A stretch of 64,000 nt of DNA, from positions 6,176,501 through 6,240,500 of the forward strand of contig JBAMJR010000039.1 in NCBI GenBank assembly GCA_038501785.1. The letters are read 5' to 3'. Source of the DNA: Myoxocephalus aenaeus. Its lineage: Eukaryota > Chordata > Actinopteri > Perciformes > Cottidae. Below are positions 13,640 through 27,900 of the stretch, piece by piece; within the stretch, counting starts at the first letter, position 1; each line of letters starts with the position of its first letter. Under the pieces are notes generated by a model. The model did no database searches and had not been told where the DNA came from. It saw only the letters and a program-made list of their open reading frames with translations. A program made the position numbers and the translations under genes.

Positions 13640-13960
13640 GCAGACATTATGTTTTTGGGTTGTCCGTCTGTTTGTCCCATTCTCATGAACGCGATACCTC
13701 AGGAATGCCTCCGAGGAATTTCTTCAAATTTGGCACAAAAGTCCAGTTGCACTCAAGGATGAAATTACTAGATTTGGGGGGTCAAATGTCAAAATCCAAG
13801 ATCATTGTGACCTCCCGTCCGTCCCATTCTTGTGGCTGTCATATCTTAGAAACGCCTGTGAGGGAATGTCATTACATCCGACACAAACGTCCACATGGAC
13901 ATAAGGATGAACTGATTAGAATTTGGTGGTTCAAGGTCACTGTGACCTCATAAAATTCGT
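13640..13960. repeat. Dispersed repeat with internal period
   Basis: Two diverged units lie in tandem. Each contains a version of TGTCCGTCTG/TCCCATTCT, GGAATTTCTTCAAATTTGG or TCATTACATCCGACACAAA, then AAGGATGAA. It matches a known type of teleost repeat by recall; the name is not certain. Confidence 0.5.
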
Positions 13961-16900
13961 ATGCCAATTATGGAAATTTCACATTCACATGAATGTCAAA
14001 CAGGATGCCACGATGAAGGATGACATTTTGAACAGACATGAATGTAAACTGCAACTTAACTGGTTGGTGTGGGAATATGGCCACGGTAATTCTAGTTATC
14101 ATTCTGCTTTGCAATTTAGTTTTATTCTGAAGTTCATTGGACAGAATTGCTCAGCAACCAGAAAGTTGGCATCCAACAGCGACTGGATGAAAAAAAGAGA
14201 ACGCTGACCCAATGTGTAATTTGGCATTAACCATGTTTTACATATGAGTTCTAATAATAGTAATAGTGAATACCAAATGTTTCACAGGAGATTTGTGCTG
14301 ACATGATATGAGCGCACACACAGTAAAGCCTGATTGAAAGATGTCCTTTATGACATGGCTGTCAGCAATTGAACAGTTGGGCTCTTGCAACATGAAAAAA
14401 CTAATAAAATGTGCCTCATGTGGATAACCTTTGAGCAATGGGGAGCCCATTATACTGATCTCCCTCACTACATGATACACATTATGGCAGCTGCAAGACA
14501 TTACATTGTAAAAACAAACTCCATGGTGTTGAGTAGTATGTAAAAGAAAAAAAACACAGTGAATTTAGTTGTATATGCAAGATGCAATGATGAGCCATGA
14601 AGCAGCATGTGTTATTCTAAGATACACCACATACTCATCCTAATTTTAAATTAATTAATTAATGGTGGAGTCCCAGTATAGCAACCTCCTAAACTGCTAC
14701 TGCATCCAAACTACAATTATTCAGTGTCACAGCTGAAATAAATATGCCCTCAGGTACATTTTGCAAGCACTGTGAACAATCATAAATAACCATGCAAATA
14801 AAGATAATAAATAATAATGCAATTGTGAATGCATGAATAATAAAGCGTGAATATAAAAATACATTTTTAAACCCTTATTCATCCAAAGCGTTGCTGACCA
14901 AGCCCCAGCAGCATCATGCCTCTGTGTGTACAGAGGACAATAACTATGAGTTTGTTAAATATTTAATTCCACCGCTATGTTTTGCTTCTGCCCGACACCC
15001 AGATCTACAAATAATACACCTACTTATTCATAAAGCCCAGGATGTGTTGTTATCAGGACCCATCAAAGCCATCACCACATGGAGAGGCACCGCCGTGCAA
15101 CAATACATTTGGAATTAAATTAACCAAAGCGCATCTTGACCTTTGATATTTAAGCACAGCATAAGAAGGCTGTTTTTGTCATGTGTTGTTGTATAACTGT
15201 CCTACATGCAAAACCAACTGTCTGTGCGAGTCAGCTTTGTTTTCAAACTTCTCCAACTTCTTTGTTTTCTCCCTTCATCAGCAACCCTGTGTTCATCACT
15301 CCTTTGCCTCCTCACACTTTCTGTTATTCCGCTTCTCTCAGACTTCACGTTGAAATGACTTCTTTATTGCGGGTTTCTTTCACTTTTTCATTCAAAGCTG
15401 AAGGTTGTCATATCAATAATTTACACAGTGACTGTGCTGTGCCCTTAAATATGCAACTGAGTATCACAACAACAAATGTTTGTTAAGCATCAATGTTATG
15501 GATGTAACTGCTGTCCAGTCGATTTACGGCTGCACCATGAAAGGGCTTTATTAGCCGTGCTGTTTCTGTGCCCATAGTGAGATATAATACGGAAATTAGT
15601 TGATTGACTGAGTAATTGATGTATTGATGAATTATACACTTTAAAATCAACTTCAAACGATGCCTGGATCCATATTTCATTATTTACCGAAGAGCTTTTC
15701 AAAGTCTGAGACCGCTTAATTCCTTGTTACATGGGACCATGATTGTGTTATCTGATCCCATACACACTCAACAGTTGAGCCATGATAGCCTTATATTGGT
15801 GCTTGACATAACTTCAAACTAAAAGCACTTAATAATTACTAAGATACAGTGTTTTGTATTTAGCTACAGAACATTACTCTGTTCACCAGCTGTTTGCAAG
15901 ATCAAACTCAGTTGCAAGTACTTATTAAGTGGCTAACTTACACATCATAAAACCAAAACACTAATAATCAAGTTATTCTGCAGATATTAGTTGTTACTAA
16001 ATACTTACATCATTGCCAGGTGTTGCGTAGCTAACGGACCTTATGCCAACTGGTTGTGACCCGGAATGAAGATGTAATATGAAATATGGTTGACACATAT
16101 GACCTGTGTATTAATGATTTAAATGATTAAGAATAATTAGTACAACATAATACACCTCAAATCTCAAAACATGTCAGTAATGTTTTAATCTTAGTAACAT
16201 CAGTCATATTATTAGTATCATATGTTTGCCTCTGAACTGCATTAACATTTATTTATAAAACAAATCACGTTTTGGGAATAATTGGAAATAATGTGTATTT
16301 GTTAAATGGTGCAACCTTGTTTGAAACTAGATATTTTTAAAGCTTAGGAAGGACTTTGCTGGCCCACGTATTTAATAATGGATTTACAATTAGCATGTAC
16401 ACTTTAAATTAACAGTAGAGTTTACACTCTTAGCTGGTCTCATGTAAATATAACCCCTCTAAGTGTATCATTTTACTGCAGCAAAGTTTTGTTTACATCC
16501 AGTGCTTTTTAGTCAAGGATACCCAGAGGCATTATACTGTCAAGATCCTATTTTTTTCATTATTATTTAGTAATTAATGAGGGAGATATAATTTTTGTCA
16601 TGGGAGTTATTGAGTCAACAGATGTAAAGTGTGGCTATAACATAAATATTATAGAATGTCTCCATCTAGTGACCGAACGGGTGCAAACATACATTTTCAA
16701 ATAATGCTTTATGTTCATCTATCACTTGTTCTTGAAGGAACATGGAAGCGGTAAAATCTTGGGCTGATGATAGAATATTTTTCCATAGTTTTTACAATAT
16801 TTTACAATAAGGTGGGGCCATATATTAGGAAAATGTCTCTGTTCTGTCTGCAGGATCAGACATAAGGGTACTTATATTTGACAGTATCACTGCTCTGGTG

Positions 16901-18719
16901 AATTAATGATTAAAGTTTTAAGCTACTATTATCAATATGTTTTATCATAATAAATGCTCAAATGACTGTGTATATGAAAAGTGTCGTTCATTGTAGCAGA
17001 CCCACAGATAAGTATCACTTCACCTACCCAAAATAGTAAAGTTGTTGTGAAGTTTTGCACAGCTGAAGTTAGTTAGAGAGTGAATATGGGACTTATGTCA
17101 AAATTATACTTTCTGCATCCGCGAATACGGAGGGTCCGCTAGGATGCAGAGGCTTTGTGCAGACGTCCATGAACATCCAATCTGCTGTGACCACACTGAC
17201 TTGTCCACAGAATACAGAAAAGTATTTATTTTAACGTTAGCTTCATAATTATCCTAAAGCGATTGTTATCAATCATCATGTTCTTATCTGCAAGAAAGCA
17301 AATACAAGTATTCCCCTCCAAAAAAGTCAGATTATGTCTGTCGGTATGTTTTGGCTAAAGGCTCAACTATGTTCCTGTGTTATAGTGAGAATTGAATTAC
17401 TAAATTTCACCTAAGTGAAATATAATGTCAGTTGTTAGAAGAACCCTCTTTGGGTAGCTAATTTGGCAGCATTTGTGCAATGTCACTGCGACCCCTGTGT
17501 AAGATGTCCGTCAGCAATTCCCACATCTACAATACCTGAAGGACAAAATGAGGCCCAAAAACTTTCAACAGCAGGTCATTTTTAATTGCAATGGAAAGGG
17601 TAGTTCACTCTTTATTTTACATTTTACATTCCAGGCTATTCTCTCTTTTTTCTTCTTCTCGTAATCCCCCTCCAGCAGAATGAGCAGCAAAAGTGGATAA
17701 CTGTACATGTGTCCTCCATGAACTGAACAGGCAGTTTATTGAAATAAAATGTGTGATAGCCTTCGGGGGTATTCACTGGTAGTGTTCTGCCGGATAAAAA
17801 TAAACGACTGAGAAAACCTGATGGATTCATTTATTAATTCATACAAGAATCTCTGAATTTCATCTTTGCATTTTGTGACAATTCTGTTAGTTTAGGCTGA
17901 GACTCGACTTTGTCTTATAAATTGTTTATATTGATATATTTCTTGTTTATTCAAGCACAATACATCTTATGTACAATGTTTATTTGCACAAATAATGGGT
18001 TGTGAATAGATACTCCTTCAAGCAAATCTGTATTTCCAAATGTGGGCAGTGAGGGAAGGAAAATGTTGATGATGCTTTTAATTAGAAGATGAGAGGAAAT
18101 GGCAAACACTCCGAGGAATGGTGGAGGACTGGTGGGATTTCATTATTTAATGCTCAGACTTTTGAATTATGATTTTGTCTCCATATAGTCACACAGCATT
18201 GTTCAAAAGATAACTTTAATTAACTTTTAAAGCCAAAAATCATTCAAAGGTTGTGAGTCTAAGGAAATGTAAATAGAGTTAGCTTGGTGATGTTAATTAC
18301 CTGTTAATTAAACTGCCATTAAAGAAACACTATCTTCAGCAGAGTAGCCAGAAGTAAATTGATGCTAGTTCTTGCAGCTATTTCTCAAACTGAAAGATCT
18401 ACAATTTCCTGATCTGAGATGAACATCAAGTGAGCAAGATGTAGCTGGACTGATCACTCCTGACAGTTGTTACGCCATTACCACAATTCTGAAAACGAAG
18501 CAGCGATATAGGACTCAGCCATCATTCATTTTTTACACCTTTGTTTTTCCTACCTTGACATGTCAGAATCTCTTACGTCTCCTTTTGACCGTGTTTTGAC
18601 CCTTTAGTTTATTCTCAAGCACTGCCACCAGAGTTCGCCATAAAATTACAAAATGATTCGATTTTTCCAGACAATTCCAACCTCTCTGAAACAAGTCACA
18701 TAACACAAAATACTGGCAC

Positions 18720-19000
18720 AATTAGGGTCCCATGTGACGATGGAAGAACATTTCTGACAATGTATTGATAAAAAAAAAAGATCCCATAAGTCATTATACA
18801 AAGCTCTCTTAAAATAATGACTCTGTATCTCCAAATTAAGGTACAACATATTGTCATTTTGAGATACTCAGTCATCATTGTGAGAAAGTGTTTCATTATT
18901 TGGAGATACTAAGTCATTATCTTGCGATAATATTTAATTGTAAGGACTAACATAATTGGTTTTCATCATATTGGCCGAAAGAGGCTTTCATAAATTCATA
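18720..19000. repeat. Degenerate tandem GAGATACT-AGTCAT repeat
   Basis: Several diverged units of the form GAGATACTNAGTCATNAT lie head to tail, at least one inverted (ATGACTCTGTATCTC). It ends with TTGGCCGAAAGAGGCTTTCAT. It has no coding capacity. Confidence 0.55.
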
Positions 19001-20338
19001 CGGTTTGTTGGGAACCTCGACATGAAAAAATGTGTTAGTCCTTTTTCTTGTAAGACCAGTTTTTCTTCCTTCAGTCAAACGCAAACCTTGTAAATTAAAC
19101 TTATTTATAAAAAGAAAATATATTTATTCAAATTCAAACATTTTATGAATAAATACATACAAAAAAATACCTATGTTTTAACCCATGGGCTCCCACTTTT
19201 TGATACCAACCTTGAAGCTTCCTTTGACCTTGAGATCAGTGGAGCAATGGCAGCATTAACATATGCCTTCAGGGTGATTTCATTACCTAGTGCTCACAAC
19301 TAAATATTCTCAATTTGATGTAATTTAATGAGAGTGGTTGGTGCAATTGAGAGTGCATTTTGGGGATCATTGCAATTTCTGGATCATTTAATGCAAGTAC
19401 TGTACATGTTGCGTTCAAGTACTCGTTCTAAGCGTTTGCCTGTAAGTGAAGACGCGCAGTTTATTTTTGGTCTGACACTAAATAATTAACTATTTGCAAC
19501 GTAATTCTCCGACTTTTATTGTAGATTTTGTCAATTCATATTATTAGCATTTGTATTGTTGTTGTTATCGTTTCATTTGAATTCATATTTGTATTATTGT
19601 AGTAAAGCTAGTAGTAGTAATAGTACTAGTTGGGTGTTTTATTTGACATCATTGAGAAATGTGAAATAATGAATATGTGTCTGCAGACACATAGACTCTA
19701 TTTCAAACTTGAACAAATAGTACAATTACGATAACACCACATAATGTATTAATCACATACAATTCCCTATATAACCTACTTTTACAACAAGTTAATCGCT
19801 GTATTTTACTTTCTCTCCGATCTCTGACCAAAGACTGTCGAGCGTGTGATTGTCTGCGTGTTAAGTGTCATAATTCCGACACCACCTGAAGGCAACATTT
19901 ATTCCAGTTGAGGGTATCATGGCGCAGGGAGGCAGACACGATTCACGGCATCAAACAGCTCGATTTGTCTCATGTTAACTCTCAATACTCTTTACAATTA
20001 TTAACATCAGGAGAAGACAGATAGCGGTAAGTGGACTGAAACCGAGTTGTCATGTTTTTACACGTTTGTTTTCTTCCAAGCGGACGACAGGATTGGCAAT
20101 AGCGGTAACGTTACGTAAACTTATAGTCGATGGGAAAATAACGTTACGGGCAATTTATCAACATGACGTTCATGCTCTCGTGCGGTGAACTGGAGGGTTG
20201 TTACCAAATCATGTTGGGTAGCGTTATATAGACTGCGGTCTCATCAAAGGAAATACATGCCCGCTTATCGCACTTACTTTTGAAATTCAGTCGACACGTT
20301 ATGCGAAAAGTTAATTGGCCAAACCGAAAAGTTGCGAA

Positions 20339-20340
<2 letters not shown>

Positions 20341-20391
<51 letters not shown>
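20341..20391. repeat. (TG)n dinucleotide array
   Basis: About 25 uninterrupted TG units. Confidence 0.97.
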
Positions 20392-20392
<1 letters not shown>

Positions 20393-20561
20393 TGGGCCTT
20401 TTGTACCTGAGTTATGATCGAGCATGAGCTACTGTATTTGAATATTATCACGGGCCAAACATGGCTTTGAGAAGATAACTCGTCTTCTCTGACTGAGGCC
20501 TCACTGTGCTCGATAATGTGGACTTGTATGGCTGCAGCAGTGATGCAAATGTTTATTATAA

Positions 20562-21112
20562 CAAGTGGCGGGATGTGACTAAATACATTATTACATGTAG
20601 TCAAGTACTTTTGAGGTACGTGTAACTACTTTACTTGAGTACTATTTTATTTCTACTTCTACTCCACAACCCTTTGGGGGAAATATTGTACTTTTTACTC
20701 CACTGCATTTGTTTATTAGCTATAGTGACTTTGCAGATTTATATTATGAATACAAAATATAACGCTCAAATCAATAGAATACATTACTGTATTATCTAGT
20801 AAAGTGATGATACCCAGCAGTATATTTGGTAATAAAAAATATCTCCACCTTCAGCTGCATCATTAAAGTGTTGTATAGGCCAACACAGAAATTAATTAAT
20901 ACTTATTATCCAGTAATATGATATATTTTGTTCTGAAATGAACCACTCTGCATAATGAGTTTGGCACTTTAAGTATTGTTTCATGATAATACTTTTGCAC
21001 TGTTATTTAAGTAAGCGTTTGAATGCTGGACTTTTACTTGTAACCCATATATTTAACTGTAGTATTGCCAGATATGTTCATATTAAAGGCCTGAATACTT
21101 CTTCCTCCACTG
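20562..21112. mobile_element. hAT-like non-autonomous element, longer copy
   Basis: It starts near AAGTGGCGGGATGT and ends at CTTCCTCCACTG, carrying phrases such as GTAACTACTTTACTTGAGTA, TACTTTTTACTCCACTGCAT and CTGCATAATGAGT. It is the same family as 2916-3328, in the opposite orientation. Termini are diverged and no clean target duplication is seen. Confidence 0.65.
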
Positions 21113-22289
21113 ATTGTAACCTCTAAGTCTTGTTACAGGAGCAGGAATTAGAGGAATGTAGTGGCAGATGAGGGAGCACATTGCTTGGTATTTGAAATGA
21201 TCCCTTGTGGTTTTATCATGTGAAACAAGTCTTCTGGGTGGCACTACAATTCCCTTTGCCCTCCTTTTCCAATACAAGATTAATGAATAATGTGCAGCTT
21301 TATTCACTTGGCAGTAGCAGGACTGTGAGCTCAGTCATAAAAATACTTGACCTGGTAGGGGTTCACTGAATTCAAGGACACTTCAGAGTGGAAGATTCTA
21401 CTTAAAAGGAGCAATTCAGCTGTATTACAAATCTATCGCAAGCAAAAGTCCTGTAGAAGCCGAGGTTTCTGGCACAACTTCACCTTCTTCCAATGTGCAT
21501 GGTGAAGGGAAGCATTGGATCCTCGGGGGGGATGCTATGAGTGAGTGAGTGTGTGTGGTGCGGTTGCCTTTTTATGGCCAGAACAGGCTCAGCTGTGGAG
21601 TACTCCACTCTGATGGCTGCCTCGACCCCAGCAGCCTGGATCGACAGCAGTGAGAGCAGCTGTCTCAGTGTGGTGAGCCCGCTAGGTGCTGTGTGCGCTA
21701 CGTCACACGAATTTGAGCACTGTTGCAGAAAAAAGCCCTGCAGATTATGTGCCTCTTTTCATATTCTCTGTCATGTACTAGACAAGTAGCCTGATCCTAA
21801 AACTTGCAAACTAAGATATTAAATATGAAAAGCCAAGCTGATTCTGTAAACAGTAGAACTGTTCTCCTGTTATGATGACTGATACTGAGTTGAAATGCAA
21901 AGTAATGTTAAAGCCTCTATGTAAATTGTCTTTGGAGGTAATTGCACGCTTGTACCAGGAAGGGACAACGCTGGCATTCAAACCAAGAGATGGAGAACAC
22001 ACTGCAAATGTTTTCATGAAAACTGCGTCTGTTTTTGATTTACCCGGTTCACATGCACAGAACAGCTCCTGAATAAACATTATGTACTTGTTGAATACTT
22101 GGACTCTTGGAAGCCACATAGTTTTATGGAGCTGTGGCACAAAGTTATGCATTGCAGGGACTAAATCAAGCACTTGTTTGTGTGTTTTGTGTTCAAAGTT
22201 GGCTTTTTACAAGATGATCTTGTGATTTTTGCATTCTTTTGTTTTTTGTTTCCCTCAAAACGTTTGCCTTTGTATTTTTACTCAGAATC

Positions 22290-22750
22290 TTGGTCTGTGC
22301 GTTGGTTCAGATATTCATATTCCCTAGAGGATGAATCCTACTGACTTTACTTTGTCTTCTAGCGCAGCCATGACGTTGGTCTCTGTCGTCTTTGTGAAAT
22401 ATCATACCAACTATTGGATGGATTGCTGTGGAATTTGCTTACCTTACCATACCATCTATTATATACCTTGATATCCTAAGAAGCATTGTTTTTTAGTCAT
22501 TTTGACAATCCTTCAAGTTTTCCTCTGGTGCTATCACCAGGTCGAAATGTAGTTTGTCAAATAATTTGGTTTCGGACAAAATATCTGATGACTAAAATAT
22601 AATGAATGACATTCCCATCAGTCTATTTGGCTATGATTTGAGCTTGGTGCTAATAAGCAAATGGTAGCATGCTAACTATGTAATTGTGAGCATGTTAGAG
22701 CCATGCTTACGCTAGCATACCGCTTAAAGCCGCTATCTTGGCCTTAGACT
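22290..22750. repeat. Longest copy of the dispersed teleost repeat
   Basis: It runs through the order seen elsewhere in pieces: ATGAATCCTACTGACTTTAC, CTATTGGATGGATTGCTGTG, AATGACATTCCCATCAG, then GTAGCATGCTAAC and CATGTTAGAGCC. It is noncoding. Confidence 0.65.
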
Positions 22751-24234
22751 CTTAATCTTATTCCTGGTTTTAACTCTGACTCCGTAGGTTCACTTAGTCA
22801 GTTTCTATTTCCAGGAGTTCTGATTATTTGCCTGTCTCCAAATACACTAACACAGTTTCCAAGTACAGGAATAGATGAAGACCGTCTCATCAACCATTTT
22901 AAGCAATATAAAATAACACACTACCCTCCAAAGTTTTGTCCAGGATGCTACTGAAGTCCTCTGACTAACGGCATTGTACCTCTGGCTAACACAGTTATAG
23001 TACGCGATGAAAGGGATGCTGGCTGTTCACTGGTCTCTCTGTAGTCGCCACGCATAGCAGTGATATTGTTTCCACACATCTATTAATTCCCTCCCGCTCA
23101 CCTTCCTTCTCTCCCTTCATTTGAGAGCATAAATGTCTGTCGGCTATTCTTGGATCTGGTTGGTAAACACGCCGATCGTAAGTTGCCCAATACTTCTGAC
23201 TTGAAAGTACAAAGCTAAGTCATGGCTTTGCTCTTTGTGATAATATGTAGTAAAAGATTTTTTTTAAACGGCGAAAATATTTAGATAAAGACCAGATGTG
23301 ATAGTTAAATTCCTTAACTTTTTCAGTATTTGTAACAGAGGGCAGTGGGAGTAAGACGTAAACAACGGAGTAAAGGAAAGCTCAAGGCGTCTATGTAAGG
23401 AAATGCCATTATCCTCTCTAACATAAAGACAATCACTTCCACAGAAGCTCGATGGTTTTTCAGTGCTGAGGTCCTGTCTGCCCTTCAGGAGAGCGGTCTG
23501 ATCCCTCACAGAGCTGCAGTATGTGCATTGTTGAACCCTCGTGTGGAATGTGTGTTTAGTCCTTTTGGCCAGAGCACCGGGGGCTTTATTACAACCTTTG
23601 AACAAGTCTCTGTAAGGAGATACTTGTGTATTTTCAGAAGGAATGATCATATCAAAATATTGACGAGAAAAGTTAAGAAAATAGAGAAAATTGCCCACAG
23701 TCCATTAAGGTGACGCCAACTTGAGGTTATACAGTTTGCAAAGAATAGAATAAAACAGAGAAAAGCAGCAAATCCTCACAATACAGAAGCTGGAACAAAA
23801 AATGACTTGCGAACGGATTTGTGGATCTAGAACAATCCAGATCATAACTAGCATTCGCTAACTAGCATTGAAAACTAAATACAGCTGGATCTCATAGCCA
23901 ACTGTAAATGTATAACTTTTCCATTCATGAAAGTATAGTTTTTGACACTCGATCCGTCCCTGTTCCTGTTTGTCAGCTGTGATCAGATCAGGTCTGTGCT
24001 ACTGTGGGTACTTTGGGTACTTTTGTGTTTCGGTGTGCTGCTTTTCGGGAAGGTGGTGATGAGGCCTGGGCTCAACTGGCCCCTCTCTCAAAGACCACTT
24101 ACTTAACGCTGACTGACCACAGAGACATACCAGTGGGGGTGCTTGTACTCTCCCCACAGCATCGGCCCACAGCCTGTGAGGTGTTCTCCCTAAACCCCCC
24201 TCCGACCCTTGCCTGGAAATGGACACTGCCGGTG

Positions 24235-24348
24235 TATTTATAGCCCTTGAGCACAAGCAAGCTCTGTATCTTCTCAAGAGAGACCAGAGTCGTGCTCAGC
24301 TTCGCTGTCGTGTTTTATAGACGAAACGTGCCGAGAGGAGCTCATCAG
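24235..24348 (+). promoter_or_regulatory. Likely core promoter and noncoding first exon of KLHL21
   Basis: A TATA-like TATTTATAG sits at 24235-24243. About 100 bases further on, CTCATCAG is followed by a donor-like GTAGGAGTAAG at 24349. The matching acceptor is TTCTGTCTTAG at 24891-24901, directly before the exon holding the KLHL21 start codon. This would give a 5'-UTR intron of about 553 bp. The promoter and the noncoding exon are inferred from signal quality and position only. Confidence 0.4.
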
Positions 24349-24962
24349 GTAGGAGTAAGGACAGTTTTTAGGGTTTATTTAGAAAATAATTCAGAGTGCT
24401 GTTACAATACTTGCTGTTTAGTTGTATAGTTTCTGAAATAGCCGCTACTTATCAGTGTAGTTAACCGACTTTGTAATGAATTGCAACGTTTCATCTGGCA
24501 GTGAGGTTTTGGAGGTTTTGCTTTTGCTCTTTGTTTTTTACGTTTTAAGCTTTTTTAAATGTTTAAAAGTCATCCTTCACCGCCACTGTACATGGACTTT
24601 AATTGATTTAAAAAAAGCCCAAATTCCTTTTCTTGGTCTCAAGTGATTCTAAACTGAATATCTGTGGGTCTTGGATTGTTGCTCAGTCAAAATGAGCAAC
24701 TTGAAGACTTTAGGAAGGACATTTGGAAACTGCAAAATATATTTCTTACTTTTTTTTAATATTTTGACATATAATCAGCACAATAATTGATATTGAAAGT
24801 ATTTTTTAGTGATAGCCCTATAATGCTCTGGAACAAATGATATAATGTAACATGTGATGGGTTGGAATTTGATGTATGTTTCTGGTTTATTTCTGTCTTA
24901 GACGAAAACATCATTCTGACCACAACCACCGGATAGTGACACAACCAGAGAGAGGAGAAAAG

Positions 24963-27900
24963 ATGGAAAAGCCAGTCTTGCAGACACAACCGTCCACTCT
25001 GCCCTTTTTCGACACGGCCCATGCCTTCAACCTGCTGCGGGGAATCCATGAACTCCGGGCTGAACGAAAGTTTTTCGATGTGACGTTGTGTGCTGAGGGC
25101 CGTGAGTTCCACTGCCACCGCACAGTGCTGGCCGCCGCCAGCACCTACTTTCGAGCTATGTTCGCGGGAACTTTAAAAGAGAGCGTTATGGACCGGGTAG
25201 TTCTACATGAGGTGTCAGCTGAGCTTTTAGGCCTGCTGGTGGACTTCTGCTACACGGGACGGGTCACCGTCACGCAGGATAATGTGGACGACCTGCTCAA
25301 GACGGCAGATCTGTTTCAGTTCCCCTCCGTCAAGGAGGCCTGCTGTGCTTTTCTCGAGCAGCGGCTGGACGTCACCAACTGCTTAGAGATCCAGGACTTT
25401 GCAGAGGCCTACGCTTGCCGAGAGCTGGCGACAAACGCTCGCCACTTTGTCCTCAAAAACATAATGGAGCTGGCTAAAGCGACAGACTTTAACCGGCTGC
25501 CGTGGAAGCGTCTCCTTGAGTTTCTGTCGGACGATAAGCTTTGCATTGACAAGGAGGAGGCGGTTTATCAAATTGCATTGCGCTGGGTGAAGTCTGACCT
25601 CCAGCGGAGACTGCACTACTGGCCCGAGCTCCTCCAGCAGGTCCGACTGCCCTTCGTTAGGAGGTTCTTTCTGTTGGCCCACGTGGAGAGCGACCCACTC
25701 GTCTACCTGTCGCCCACCTGCCTTCGCATGGTGAACGAGGCTCGCAGCTTCCAGTCCTGCGAATACGACCGCCACGACAGACCCTGCCACCGAATGCGGC
25801 CACGGCCGTCTACGGGGCTCGCGGAAATCCTGGTGGTGGTCGGGGGCTGCGACCAGGACTGCGATGAGCTGGTCACAGTGGACTGTTACAACCCCCAGAC
25901 CGGACAGTGGCGCTACCTGGCCGAGTTCCCCGACCACCTCGGAGGAGGCTACAGCATCGCTGCCCTCGGAAATGATATGTATGTCACAGGTAAGTTGGTC
26001 AAACACCTTTTTTTACACACTATAATATTGAGGTCTTGCATGAAAACTATTATTTATGGGAATTTGCATTGAGAAAAACAATATAGTATTCTAGAGTATA
26101 GAAAATGTTTATGTATAAATGTAGCGCACAGGAGGATGTACTCCAGCTTGAAGTAGCAGTTCAGCTTTATCTGGTGTTCCTCTTACTGAAGGACAAAGCA
26201 CAGTGTGCAGTGGTTACAGTCGCTATGTATTTTAGATTCCCTGCAGTGTGAACGCTCCAGTCGGTAGATTTCCATTCCCGCTCCTTAACTTTCATGAAAT
26301 GGCCGTCAGACTTATATAAATAAACTGCAGGCTCTTTGGTTAGTCTCTCCCTGTGTGACCAAGGCAGGGTGAGGCAGGACATGGTGTGCTGCCAGGACAG
26401 CAGTGGTGTTATCATCCTCATCATCATCGTGTTTCAGAGCTCGGATCCCCTGCGAGAAAACAAATTAAGCAGTGTTCGCTTTGGTGCCACTGTCGGAAAG
26501 ACTGTCATTAATCTACAGCCATTACATTGTGCAATCAACATTTACATCATGATGAGAAGTTAAGGCAATCAAACTTTAAGGGCAACTAAGTAGCTTGAAA
26601 TGTAAAATCTTTGATTTCGGGGCAGCGTTGTTGTTCATCCTATGTCCTGGAGGATTGAAACTGATCTGCTGTTTGGCTTTGCAGTACATTGTTATTTGCA
26701 GTTCTAGTGCACCATGACACTCAGCAACAAGAGGAAATCCTTGATGCGTATTAACCATCGAGACAACATGTCTGTGTCCTCCAGGTGGCTCTGACGGCTC
26801 TCGTCTCTACGACGGCGTGTGGCGCTACAAGTCGAGCGTTAACGAGTGGACGGAGGCGGCGCCCATGCTGAAGGCCCGCGAGTACCACAGCTCTTGCGTG
26901 ATGAAAGGTCAGCTTTACGTGGTGGCGTCGGACAGCACCGAGCGCTACGATCACGCTCTGGACTGCTGGGAGGCCTTGCCACCCATGCTGCACGCCATGG
27001 ACAACTGCTCCACCACCACGTGCAACGGACGCCTGTATGCCATTGGCTCTCTGACTGGGGAGGAGACCATGACCATCCAGAGCTATGACGTAGACACCAA
27101 CCGCTGGGGCTTGGTCAGCTGTGGACAGCTGCCGCCGTGGTCCTTCACCCCGAAAACTGTGACCCTCAAAAGCCTCATCTACTTTATCAGGTGAGGAGAA
27201 GTGACTTCAGTTACACATTTAAAATACATCTTTATAGTTTAATTTACCATTATGTAGTGTGTACGTGGGAGAAGAATTGGTTTGGGTTCTTTTTAATTAC
27301 ATTTTTAGGTACTTGTACTTTACTTGGGTATTTCCCTTGTATGCTACTTTATACTTCTAGTCCACTACATTTCAGAGAGAAACATTTTACTTTTTACTCC
27401 ACATCTATAACTTAAATGTTGTCTTCTTTTCTGCTGTGAGAAATGAGAAAACAAAATTCCACTAATCGTTAGTTTAGGTTAGTTAAGAGTCACTGACAGA
27501 AAGACTACTTTAATATTTGGGATATGAGTCATTATATAAAAGTCCCAAAATAGATATTTGTTCATGATACATTGTTGTTGCAATACTCAGTGAAGTTTGC
27601 GTGAATACTTGTGAAGTAATGATTGATTTAGCAGCAGTTTGACTTTGGTGTGCTTCTATTCATAGGGATGACTCTGCCGAGGTCGACGTTTATAATCCTC
27701 AAAACAACGAGTGGGACAAAATTAGTCCGATGACCCAGGTTTGTATTTCACACCTGACACTTGTCTGTGAGCATGCTGTTATTAGCAACCTGTTATGATC
27801 TCTCATAGTTCTGACTTGCAGAGGTATCAGCAACACTCCAGTAAATCCAAAGATGATCATAAAAACACAAAAATAACAACTGTTGCCGTTTGTCACTAGT

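Noticed and set aside
23264..23698. Minus-strand frame of 144 codons
   Set aside because: No recognised family, no exon signals of note, and an overlapping shadow on the plus strand.
25383..26006. Minus-strand frame of 207 codons
   Set aside because: It is antisense to KLHL21 coding exon 1 and arises from that exon's codon bias.
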